From contig JAUNNJ010000008.1 of NCBI GenBank assembly GCA_030531495.1, forward strand, positions 1 to 47,608: a stretch of DNA of 47,608 nucleotides. Reading direction: 5' to 3'. The notes below the pieces were generated by a model. The model was not told the DNA's origin. It was given only the letters and a program-made list of their open reading frames with translations, and ran no database searches. This document shows positions 28,769 through 35,281 of this stretch, piece by piece (position 1 is the stretch's first letter; every line of letters starts with the position of its first letter). The position numbers and the translations under genes are program-made. Source of the stretch: Bacteroidales bacterium (GTDB taxonomy: Bacteria; Bacteroidota; Bacteroidia; Bacteroidales; Muribaculaceae).

Positions 28769-29707
28769 ATGAAGAAAACATTACTAATTTTAGCGGCTGC
28801 TTTTGCAGCTACAAGCATGTCGGCAACCGACTACGTTTTGGATTTGAGTGCTCCTACTTATCCAGAAGAAATCAACTTTATTCAAAAGGGAAATGGCCAA
28901 ATTTGGAGCGACACTTACAATGAAGACGAGTACATTCTCAACTACACTCCATTCATCTTCTACCACTTGATGAGCGGTATGAGTTATGGCGGCACATATT
29001 GGGATGGATTCACTGTGGTGAAGTGCGGCGACAATTCAAAGCAAACCGACTTCGTGACCAACCAATGGGGCAACATGGCTGGTGGCGGTATCGACCCTAA
29101 CATCCAGTCGGCAGTTGTTGCTAATCCAAATGTTCCTTATATGCTCGCCTATGTGCCCGATTTCATGGGTCCTGGTCTTGCTGGTGTGGAATTTGACGAC
29201 GACAACACCTACATGGCTAAGGGTATGTATGTGAACATGAGCGCTTACGCTTATTATTCTTGCCTTGAAGGCGATGCTATGTCTGAAGGTCTGAAGGAAG
29301 AAGGTGCATCTTTCAAGTTGCAGGCTATTGGTAAGCTTGGCAACGAGTCGAAGACCGTGGAAATCGAACTTGCTGGTTTCAGCAATGGCAAATTCCACGC
29401 ACTCACCGACTGGACTTGGTTCGACATGACCGAACTTGGCGAAGTAGATAAGATTTATTTCTCACTCACTTCTACCGATGCCAGCCAATGGGGTATGAAC
29501 ACTCCTGCATATTTTGCAATGGACAAGTTTACCGTAAGCGACAAAAGCGAACCTACTGGTGTTAACGACGTGAACGACAAGGCTGTGGCTTCTGTTAAGT
29601 ACGTGAATGTGGCTGGCCAAGTTAGCGACACTGCATTCGACGGCGTAAACGTGAAGGTAACCACCTACACCGACGGCTCAACCAAGTCGGTTAAGGTTGT
29701 GAAATAA
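28769..29707 (+). CDS. DUF4465-like secreted protein, candidate cobamide-binding accessory protein
   Basis: 312 residues with signal peptide MKKTLLILAAAFAATSMSA. The body resembles DUF4465: YWDGFTVVKCGDNS, NQWGNMAGGG, YMLAYVPDFM and GVEFDDDNTYMAKGMYVNMSAYAYYS, then a jelly-roll-like half with KTVEIELAGFSNGKFHALTDWTWFDMTELGEVDKIYFSLTSTD. I recall proteins of this sort among Bacteroidetes B12-locus accessory factors (the BtuH group), but I am not certain the families are the same. The last ~45 residues are the recurring tail (YVNVAGQVSDTAFDGVNVKV, then TYTDGS). Last gene of the plus-strand operon, 24 nt after the previous one; a terminator follows. Confidence 0.82.
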   Translation: MKKTLLILAAAFAATSMSATDYVLDLSAPTYPEEINFIQKGNGQIWSDTYNEDEYILNYTPFIFYHLMSGMSYGGTYWDGFTVVKCGDNSKQTDFVTNQWGNMAGGGIDPNIQSAVVANPNVPYMLAYVPDFMGPGLAGVEFDDDNTYMAKGMYVNMSAYAYYSCLEGDAMSEGLKEEGASFKLQAIGKLGNESKTVEIELAGFSNGKFHALTDWTWFDMTELGEVDKIYFSLTSTDASQWGMNTPAYFAMDKFTVSDKSEPTGVNDVNDKAVASVKYVNVAGQVSDTAFDGVNVKVTTYTDGSTKSVKVVK

Positions 29708-29730
29708 TCCAAGCGATTAATCATACAAAT

Positions 29731-29770
29731 GAGCGGGTGTGTCAAAACTTTTGGCGCACCCGCCTTGTTT
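29731..29770 (+). terminator. terminator of the btuB operon
   Basis: GCGGGTGTG (29733-29741) and CGCACCCGC (29755-29763) form a near-perfect stem followed by TTGTTT. Confidence 0.75.
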
Positions 29771-29857
29771 ATTCATATAGCTTTGGTGAAATAGCTGGAT
29801 GGGTGAACACGCAAAGTGCATTAGGATGCCGAAGTGGTGGCCAAATGCTTTTTCTTC

Positions 29858-29897
29858 GTAAAAAATGGCACCGAACAAATTTAAGTTCGGTGCCATT
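29858..29897 (-). terminator. terminator of the minus-strand B12 operon
   Basis: AATGGCACCGAAC (29864-29876) and GTTCGGTGCCATT (29885-29897) make a perfect 13-bp stem. On the minus strand it is followed by TTTT, ending transcription from 31204 and 29926. Together with the opposite terminator at 29731 it insulates the two arms. Confidence 0.85.
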
Positions 29898-29925
29898 CGT
29901 GTTACTATATATGCTATGATGAGAA

Positions 29926-31179
29926 TTACTTCACCATTTGCTTGATGGCGTTATGGCTGCCATCAGTGTATTCAGTGACCACAATGTTGAGACCGCTGAA
30001 TGGGGTAGCGCTGCTTTGGCCAGCAGCATTGTAGTAGATTTGTGATTTCACAACTTTTGCACCTTGAATGTCGGCTACATCGGTTGGTGTTACGCTCTTT
30101 GGAGCAAACATCACCATTGCAGGGAACCAGTAGTTGGCGTCGAGGGTCATATTGCTTTCTTCTTCGCCAAGGGTGTTGTAGATGTGGAGGTGGTAGTTTT
30201 GTGAGCTATAGCCTTCAAAAGTTTCGACCACGATTTTTCCATATCCTGCATCAAAACCAATCACGTTGCCATACATCTGTTCGCCGTCGGGCAATGAAAT
30301 GAATTCTTGGGTGAATTCACCAGTATTCATGTCATACTTGCTGATAAACTTGCCACCGTCGGCAGGTGCATAGTAGAGCACCTTGTTGGCTTCGTCGATA
30401 GCAGGAGCGGTTTGCTTCCAAGCCCAGGCAGGGTTTTGGCAAGCCATAGGCACGGTGGTTGGTTCTTCTGGCTCAAATGTAGAGGCGTCGAGCTTGATGA
30501 ATTGTTCGGTGTTGTTGGCAGATGGTGTGCCCCAAGTGCAATTATTCACGCTCACCCAAATCTCATCGTTCACTTTAAACAAGGCGCAAGTGCTTGTGCT
30601 CACGTCGACGGTCTTTTCCAGCTGGTCGGTAGTGGTGTCGATTACATACACACCCTTGCTTTGGGCGCAAACGATGAGTTTGTCGCCTGCAAGTTCCATC
30701 GCACCTGGTTCTTTCACGCTGGTGCCAGCGATAGGACCAGAAGTTTCGCCAGTGGTAGGGTTGACAACATACACGCCTTTTGTGGTGCCGACATACACTT
30801 TGGTGTCGCTGAATGGATAGCATGCTCGAGTGTCGCCACTTTCGCTAAATTGAGCGATAGAAAGCTTCGACTGCAATGTCTTGGCGTCGACCACATCGAA
30901 TCGTCCGCCTGTTTCACCATAGTTCTGCTTAGAGCAGAAATAGATGTTGTTGGCGTCGCTGTTGGCATATTGAGTGGTGTTGCCAAGTGTGCGTCCAGGG
31001 TTTTCTTTCTGGAAAGCGCGGTAAACCATTTCGCCATCGGTGAATGAATAGAAGTTAACAGAGCTGGCATTGTGTCCAAACCAGTCTTCATTCACGATGA
31101 ATACACCGTCGGTGTAGTTTGTGGCAAAGGCACATATAGCCAAAGAGGCTATGGCCAGCGAGAGAATTCCTTTTTTCAT
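29926..31179 (-). CDS. second BtuG-like propeller protein, secreted and non-lipidated
   Basis: 417 residues. Signal peptide MKKGILSLAIASLAICAFA with no lipobox Cys. The mature protein opens with GVFIVNEDWFGHNASSVNFYSF, the typical start of DUF5074/YncE-like propellers. Blades continue with NIYFCSKQNYGETGGRFDVVDAKTLQ, KVYVGTTKGVYVVNPTTGETSG, DKLIVCAQSKGVYVIDTTTDQ and KVLYYAPADGGKFISKYDMNTGEF. The last ~45 residues are the shared tail (YYNAAGQSSATPFSGLNIVV, then EYTDGS), which replaces the lipid anchor of the BtuG-like paralogue at 26391. It lies 24 nt downstream of the 31204 gene and under the same riboswitch, so a role as a soluble or tail-anchored cobamide binder is likely but inferred. Confidence 0.83.
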   Translation of the reverse strand: MKKGILSLAIASLAICAFATNYTDGVFIVNEDWFGHNASSVNFYSFTDGEMVYRAFQKENPGRTLGNTTQYANSDANNIYFCSKQNYGETGGRFDVVDAKTLQSKLSIAQFSESGDTRACYPFSDTKVYVGTTKGVYVVNPTTGETSGPIAGTSVKEPGAMELAGDKLIVCAQSKGVYVIDTTTDQLEKTVDVSTSTCALFKVNDEIWVSVNNCTWGTPSANNTEQFIKLDASTFEPEEPTTVPMACQNPAWAWKQTAPAIDEANKVLYYAPADGGKFISKYDMNTGEFTQEFISLPDGEQMYGNVIGFDAGYGKIVVETFEGYSSQNYHLHIYNTLGEEESNMTLDANYWFPAMVMFAPKSVTPTDVADIQGAKVVKSQIYYNAAGQSSATPFSGLNIVVTEYTDGSHNAIKQMVK

Positions 31180-31203
31180 AAAAAAATGATAATGTTAAAA
31201 TGA

Positions 31204-32028
31204 TTATTTAATGCACTTAACGGCAGTCTTAGTGCCATCGGTGTAGGTGGTAACAACGATATTTACGCCGCTGAAAGGCTTTTCGCTCATTTGTCCAGCG
31301 AGGTTGCTGTAAGTTACGTTGGCAATAGTCTTGCTTGTCTGGATGTCGTCTACAGCTGTAGGCACCACTTCTTTTGCGGGAATTGCTTTGAAATCGCCCC
31401 ATGTGTTAGAACCTCCGCGCAATGGAGAATAAAGCCAGAGGTCCCAGCATCCGTCGGCAAGTTTGCGCCCAGTGCAGCCAGTGCTTGCGTAGCTGATTTT
31501 TTCGGCAGGGTTGGTAGAGAGGTTGTAACTCCAGTAGCCCTGCATCCAGCCACTGTTCCAGAAGTCGGCGTCGCTTGCCGATACATAGCCGTCGAAGCTG
31601 GTAGAAGAAAGATTGTAGACACCGTTTTCGTCAGGAGTCAGCGCATTGCCGTCTTTGTCGTTGAGTGTGAAGCCATTGTTGTCTGCATCCCAACCGAAGC
31701 CGCCGAGCGTCTTGCCATAGTTGGTGCTTGCAGCCATCACGAAAAAGCGGGGATTGTTGGCTGCGATGTCCATAACCATGTCTGCGCCAGTTTTTTCGCC
31801 GTCGAAGTGGTAGCCAAATACCCATGAATATTCGCTGCCCATCCACTTGATTACGAGAGCAGCGCTGTTGCTACCTTCGCCAGTCCAGTTTTGGATGTCG
31901 TTGAAAGTGAATGTTGCTGCATTGGCAGGAGCCTTGTGGCTTACTGGTTGTGCATGTTTTGGTGCTTGTTGTGCAACCATAGTTGCTGCGCAGAAAAGCG
32001 CGGTGAGGAGAATGTAAATTTTCTTCAT
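31204..32028 (-). CDS. secreted protein with a PEP-CTERM-associated-type domain, riboswitch-controlled
   Basis: 274 residues, signal peptide MKKIYILLTALFCAATMVAQ. Residues ~40-215 carry a pattern I associate with proteins from cyanobacteria and planctomycetes annotated as PEP-CTERM: SAALVIKWMGSEYSWVFGYHFDGEKTGADMVMDIAANNPRFF and GKTLGGFGWDADNNG. No enzymatic motif is seen; Trp, Tyr and Phe are abundant, as in ligand-binding surfaces. The last ~45 residues are the shared tail (YSNLAGQMSEKPFSGVNIVV, then TYTDGT). It is first in the minus-strand operon, directly under the second cobalamin riboswitch. It is therefore a B12-repressed gene whose most economical role is cobamide binding; this has to be tested. 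Confidence 0.82.
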   Translation of the reverse strand: MKKIYILLTALFCAATMVAQQAPKHAQPVSHKAPANAATFTFNDIQNWTGEGSNSAALVIKWMGSEYSWVFGYHFDGEKTGADMVMDIAANNPRFFVMAASTNYGKTLGGFGWDADNNGFTLNDKDGNALTPDENGVYNLSSTSFDGYVSASDADFWNSGWMQGYWSYNLSTNPAEKISYASTGCTGRKLADGCWDLWLYSPLRGGSNTWGDFKAIPAKEVVPTAVDDIQTSKTIANVTYSNLAGQMSEKPFSGVNIVVTTYTDGTKTAVKCIK

Positions 32029-32034
32029 TTTTTT

Positions 32035-32089
32035 GAACTTTTAAAATGTTAATAATTAATTGTAAAAATAAATCCACTTTTAAAAGTTC
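32035..32089 (-). promoter_or_regulatory. hairpin next to the start codon of the 31204 gene
   Basis: GAACTTTTAAAA (32035-32046) and TTTTAAAAGTTC (32078-32089) are perfect 12-bp arms. In the mRNA the stem ends 6 nt before the ATG, so it could cover the initiation region. It may be part of the riboswitch expression platform, about 165 nt away. Confidence 0.45.
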
Positions 32090-32249
32090 GCGTGGTTATA
32101 AAGAAAGGGGGGCATGCAAGAGTGCGTAGCACATTGGCGGTGAACAGTGCAATTCTTTCTACACTGTGGCGCGCGGCAAAACAAGTGTCGATTTATTGCG
32201 ACTACATCATTCTTGATTGTCGGCCTCGGTTCATGTCCACGTGAACCAT

Positions 32250-32475
32250 AACAAGGCTGCATGATAAGGTAGGTATTCTGACTTACTCCTTCGTTTTCAA
32301 GCCTTCCCGGTAATGATGTAGTCGTCTTTTGAATTGAAGATGGCGACAGAAGATTACTTCCAGTGGCTGTAATAATTGAAAACGAACAAAAGCGAGGGAG
32401 CTTACAGCAGCGGGACTGTCCAGGATTCTCACCTGATTCCCTTTTAATCTCCGGTGTGGAGAGCCTCACATGTTA
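32250..32475 (-). promoter_or_regulatory. second cobalamin riboswitch (minus strand)
   Basis: On the minus strand the core reads AAAGGGAATCAGGTGAGAAT, then CCTGGACAGTCCCGCTGCTG with TAAGCT, and later GGAGTAAGTCAGAATACCTACC (32265-32286). These are the conserved aptamer elements, in order and at normal spacing. It lies about 220 nt upstream of the 31204 gene; the long leader contains a GGTTC/GAACC hairpin near 32229-32248. Confidence 0.93.
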
Positions 32476-32487
32476 GTTTTGTTGGTG

Positions 32488-32518
32488 CAAAGTTAGGGAT
32501 TATTTCCGAAATGGCAAA
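32488..32518 (-). promoter_or_regulatory. promoter of the minus-strand B12 operon
   Basis: On the minus strand TTTG (32515-32518), 19 nt, TAACTTTG (32488-32495): a perfect two-part Bacteroidetes promoter ending just before the riboswitch. Its -33 box shares bases with the T-run of the rpsU terminator. Confidence 0.85.
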
Positions 32519-32549
32519 AAAAACTGCACACCCTTGAGAGGGCGTGCAG
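32515..32549 (-). terminator. terminator of rpsU
   Basis: CTGCAC (32524-32529) pairs with GTGCAG (32544-32549), with inner CCCT/AGGG pairing. On the minus strand the stem is followed by eight or nine Ts. Confidence 0.85.
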
Positions 32550-32577
32550 CCATATGCTTTGTTCTGTAATCCGACGA

Positions 32578-32769
32578 TTAGTCTTCTACTTGGTGAAGCT
32601 TTTGAACGTAAACAGCCTTAGCCATTTTCTTGCGGTTGATTACAGATGGCTTGTCGAATTGTTGACGGGCACGAAGTTCTTTTACGATACCGGTCTTTTC
32701 ATATTTACGTTTGAATTTCTTAAGGGCGCGTTCGATGTTTTCGCCTTCTTTTACTGGAACTACGATCAT
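32578..32769 (-). CDS. rpsU: 30S ribosomal protein S21
   Basis: Small-subunit protein near the anti-Shine-Dalgarno end of 16S rRNA. 63 residues with the family hallmarks IVVPVKEGENIERALKKFKRKYEKTGIVKELRARQQFDKPSVINRKK. There is no Shine-Dalgarno sequence before the ATG (TTTAGAATTATG). A promoter-like box and a hairpin lie upstream, a terminator downstream. It stands alone between the B12 island and a candidate ncRNA. Confidence 0.97.
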   Translation of the reverse strand: MIVVPVKEGENIERALKKFKRKYEKTGIVKELRARQQFDKPSVINRKKMAKAVYVQKLHQVED

Positions 32770-32829
32770 AATTCTAAAAGTTTTAAATTGTTGTTATTAT
32801 ATTGTTTGTTATTAAATTTCGCTTGTAGT

Positions 32830-32861
32830 GGACTCGGCAAGAGTCCTTGGGCGCAAATGTA
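32830..32861 (-). promoter_or_regulatory. rpsU -7 box and leader hairpin
   Basis: On the minus strand TACATTTG (32854-32861) matches the -7 consensus. The leader then contains GGACTC-TTGCC-GAGTCC (32830-32846), a perfect 6-bp hairpin about 60 nt before the rpsU start. Confidence 0.5.
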
Positions 32862-32904
32862 GCGCCGCTACAAAAGGCGGTGTGGGGCATAGTAATGCCT
32901 TTCT

Positions 32905-33105
32905 ACCGTGGGGGATTGTTGGCCGAAGCCTCCAACCTATATATAAAATGATATGAATTGTCCGCTGCAGAATATTCCATCGCCATCTGCGCCCCTCTCA
33001 TAGAGTGGCTTCAGTGCGATGCAGGCAAGCGGAAAGTGCCTGTAATCAGATGGTTATATGTAGTCTATCTGTATGTCTGATGGGTTTAAGAATCAACCTC
33101 CTTTC
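32905..33105 (-). ncRNA. candidate structured small RNA of about 200 nt
   Basis: No coding frame, but nested pairing. A closing stem (33094-33101 with 32911-32918, one mismatch) encloses a CCATCTG/CAGATGG stem (32983-32989 with 33047-33053). That encloses hairpins CAGGCA/TGCCTG (33022-33042) and GCCxCTCT/AGAGxGGC (32991-33009). A GTTGG/CCAAC hairpin lies near the 3' end (32918-32936). A -7 box TAAATTTG (33118-33125, minus) with a TTG 18 nt further upstream would start transcription just outside the closing stem. Size and layout would suit 6S RNA, but I do not recognise a diagnostic motif. Confidence 0.4.
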
Positions 33106-33291
33106 AGTTTTCGGGTGCAAATTTAGTGAAAATATTTGAATTACAATCATTTTACTGCCTAAAAAATTGCGAATTCTTGTGGTTGGGTCACGAATTCAGC
33201 GTCATCGGCTTGCCGCTTCGCTTGCGAAGCATTACACGAATTATGTGTGAGATGCCTGCCTCTTTCGAGTAGAAGAGGGGATTGGAGGAGA

Positions 33292-33801
33292 TTACATGCA
33301 CACGGTGAGGCTGTTGCCACACACGAGGTTGCGTTCCACCCAGCCAGTTTTGCCATTTTTCAGACTCAATTTCACCCAGTTTTTATTGAAATCGAGCACA
33401 TGGGTGATGTTGTTTCCGTCCAACCATTTATTGGCGTATCCTCTATGCACCACTTTGCCTTTCTTCGATGGAGTGGCGCGCAATGTGAAGTTCACGCTGC
33501 CATCTTGCATCCAACTGACGGTGACCACAGAACAATGAATCCACTTCTCTCCCTTGTATCGATAGGTGTAGTCGCCCTCGCCGTTATAGTATTCTGAACC
33601 TGTAATGCGGAACCATCCGTTCACACATCGGTCAACTGAAATCATGTCGCCGTTTTCCAGTTGCCCCACAATGTCGCCTTTAGGCGCGTTGCGATAGTTG
33701 GTGGGTTGAGTGTCGTCGCTTACATAGACATCGAGCATCACTTGTGCCGACATAGCCATCGCCATCATGGCAAAAGCTGCCAATAATAAGATTTTCTTCA
33801 T
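33292..33801 (-). CDS. secreted protein with SH3-type domains
   Basis: 169 residues with signal peptide MKKILLLAAFAMMAMAMSAQ. The body looks like two SH3b modules: residues ~22-90 (VYVSDDTQPTNYRNAPKGDIVGQLENGDMISVDRCVNGWFRI) and ~105-160 (VNFTLRATPSKKGKVVHRGYANK...VLDFNKNWVKLSLKNGKTGWVERNLV). The alternation of RNAP/RATP, G-x-V and W-x-K/R-I/L is typical of bacterial SH3 folds that bind cell wall or surface ligands. No catalytic domain. Probably monocistronic. Confidence 0.85.
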   Translation of the reverse strand: MKKILLLAAFAMMAMAMSAQVMLDVYVSDDTQPTNYRNAPKGDIVGQLENGDMISVDRCVNGWFRITGSEYYNGEGDYTYRYKGEKWIHCSVVTVSWMQDGSVNFTLRATPSKKGKVVHRGYANKWLDGNNITHVLDFNKNWVKLSLKNGKTGWVERNLVCGNSLTVCM

Positions 33802-33828
33802 AGTCTTTTAATGTTAATAATACTGATG

Positions 33829-33836
33829 CAAAGATA
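33829..33836 (-). promoter_or_regulatory. -7 box for the SH3 protein gene
   Basis: Reads TATCTTTG on the minus strand, 28 nt before the ATG. The remaining gap up to 34106 holds the inverted repeat at 33895 and AT-rich sequence. Confidence 0.6.
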
Positions 33837-33894
33837 CAGAATTTTTTGTAAAGGTATTTTTAAGCAGCCGGGAATTTTTGTTGAAATTGTAGTG

Positions 33895-33984
33895 TTCACG
33901 AATTCAGCGAATTAATATTTTTGAGAGGCTCGGGTTATTATTCTGTTGCTGATATGAATTCGTTTAATTTGTTTAATTCGTGAA
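33895..33984. repeat. inverted repeat with AATTCGTGAA arms
   Basis: TTCACGAATT (33895-33904) and AATTCGTGAA (33975-33984) are perfect 10-bp arms about 70 nt apart, in the intergenic space. A related CACGAATTCAGC occurs at 33192-33203. Likely a dispersed intergenic repeat. Confidence 0.5.
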
Positions 33985-34078
33985 AGATGGGTTTTCTTCG
34001 GGGAAGGAATTTTTGAAAATGAAACATTGTTTGCAGTTTTTTATGTTTGTTGTGGTAGGAATTGTTGGAAAATTGGCT

Positions 34079-34086
34079 TACTTTTG
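34079..34086 (+). promoter_or_regulatory. -7 box for the barrel-like protein gene
   Basis: TACTTTTG fits TAnnTTTG and lies 20 nt before the ATG at 34107. Confidence 0.5.
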
Positions 34087-34106
34087 CGAGTGTAATTACT
34101 GTGAAA

Positions 34107-35075
34107 ATGATGAAGCGTGTTGCGATATTCGTAGCCACGATGGTGGGCTTCGCTTTGGGTGCTCTTGCTCAGAGCGATACCGCTTTGCGCTTCAATCCCA
34201 CGCCTATTCCGAATGTGGTGGGCGCTGACAAGCTGCTCAAGCCTCAGTTTTCTATCATCACTCCCAACATTGTGGCGCCAAATCTCAGCAATTATGTGGC
34301 CCCAGAGCCACTCCAGCTCGACAACAAACTTTCGCTCCTCCCCGATAGTCTAAAGGCCACCCCTGAGTTGAGCGTCACGCCACAGGTGTATCGCCAAGAC
34401 AACCGCTACAACTTCAGAGGCAATCCGTTTAGCCGCGATTGGAGCGCTGGGGGAGAGCTGATGCGAATCGACGATAACCTGAGCCTGGTGGGCAGCGGCA
34501 GCTACACCACTTATCCCGCTTTGGGCAACATTGGCACGGGTAGCCTGGGCCTGTATGCCACACCCACCGACCGCCTGTCGATTGGGCTTGGCGCCAACGC
34601 CGTGAAATACCACATGGGTCGCTCGGCGTGGAACGATTACGGGCTATACGTGAATGGCAGCTTTAAACTGACCGACCGCCTGAGCGTGAATGCGTTCGGG
34701 CAGTATTATTTCGACAAGCGATACCACTCGGTGGGGGCTATGGGCTATATGCAGAGTGCGGTGTATGGCGGCTCCTTTGATTATAAATTTTCTGATAAAT
34801 TCAGCCTCGCACTCGGTGCACAACGCTACTACGACCCGTACACCCGTACTTGGAAAACTGTGCCGATAGTGGCGCCAACTATCAATCTCTTTGGTTCACC
34901 GATGACGGTGGATGTGGGCGGTATTCTCTACAATCTGGTGGAGGCTATCATCTACAATGCCCGCGAAAACAAGAACAGCTACTCGTCGCCTGCGGGAGCA
35001 GTGAGTGCACCCACGGGACCAATGCCTATGAATCAGTTCAATTCTCGCCGTGCCCAAGGTGGGAATATCCGATAG
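34107..35075 (+). CDS. secreted, probably outer-membrane barrel-like protein of unknown function
   Basis: 322 residues from the ATG at 34107. An ATG 15 codons upstream is in frame, but a signal peptide (MMKRVAIFVATMVGFALGALAQ) begins at 34107 and the -7 box lies between the two. Residues ~25-100 are Pro-rich and low in structure (PNIVAPNLSNYVAPEPLQL). From ~120 the sequence alternates hydrophobic and polar residues with Gly and aromatic girdles (LSVNAFGQYYFDKRY, FSLALGAQRYYDPYTRTWKT), as in a small beta-barrel of eight or so strands. The final 30 residues are Ser/Pro/Asn-rich. I do not recognise the family. Confidence 0.75.
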   Translation: MMKRVAIFVATMVGFALGALAQSDTALRFNPTPIPNVVGADKLLKPQFSIITPNIVAPNLSNYVAPEPLQLDNKLSLLPDSLKATPELSVTPQVYRQDNRYNFRGNPFSRDWSAGGELMRIDDNLSLVGSGSYTTYPALGNIGTGSLGLYATPTDRLSIGLGANAVKYHMGRSAWNDYGLYVNGSFKLTDRLSVNAFGQYYFDKRYHSVGAMGYMQSAVYGGSFDYKFSDKFSLALGAQRYYDPYTRTWKTVPIVAPTINLFGSPMTVDVGGILYNLVEAIIYNARENKNSYSSPAGAVSAPTGPMPMNQFNSRRAQGGNIR

Positions 35076-35232
35076 AGATAAATTAATTCCATTTTTTTTG
35101 AATCTAATAGTTAAATAGATTGGCAAGATAGCAAGATAGGCTGCTTATCCGGGCTGGGCTGTGGACTCTGCCGGAATTTTCTGTTTAGCTTAAAAAAAAT
35201 GTTAATATCCACATTGTTAACAAATTTTTGAG

Positions 35233-35240
35233 TAAATTTG
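35233..35240 (+). promoter_or_regulatory. -7 box for the gene at 35282
   Basis: TAAATTTG, about 42 nt before the ATG; a TTG lies 16 nt upstream at 35214, closer than ideal. Confidence 0.5.
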
Positions 35241-35281
35241 TGTGATACTATTTTATGAATTAACGGCTAATTATTTTACTT

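Noticed and set aside
32080..32469. Minus-strand ORF of 129 codons.
   Set aside because: It lies entirely across the second cobalamin riboswitch and its leader; the sequence is explained by the RNA.
32770..32790. Extended Shine-Dalgarno for S21 autoregulation, as reported in flavobacteria.
   Set aside because: The bases before the rpsU ATG (TTTAGAATTATG) contain no GGAGG-like sequence.
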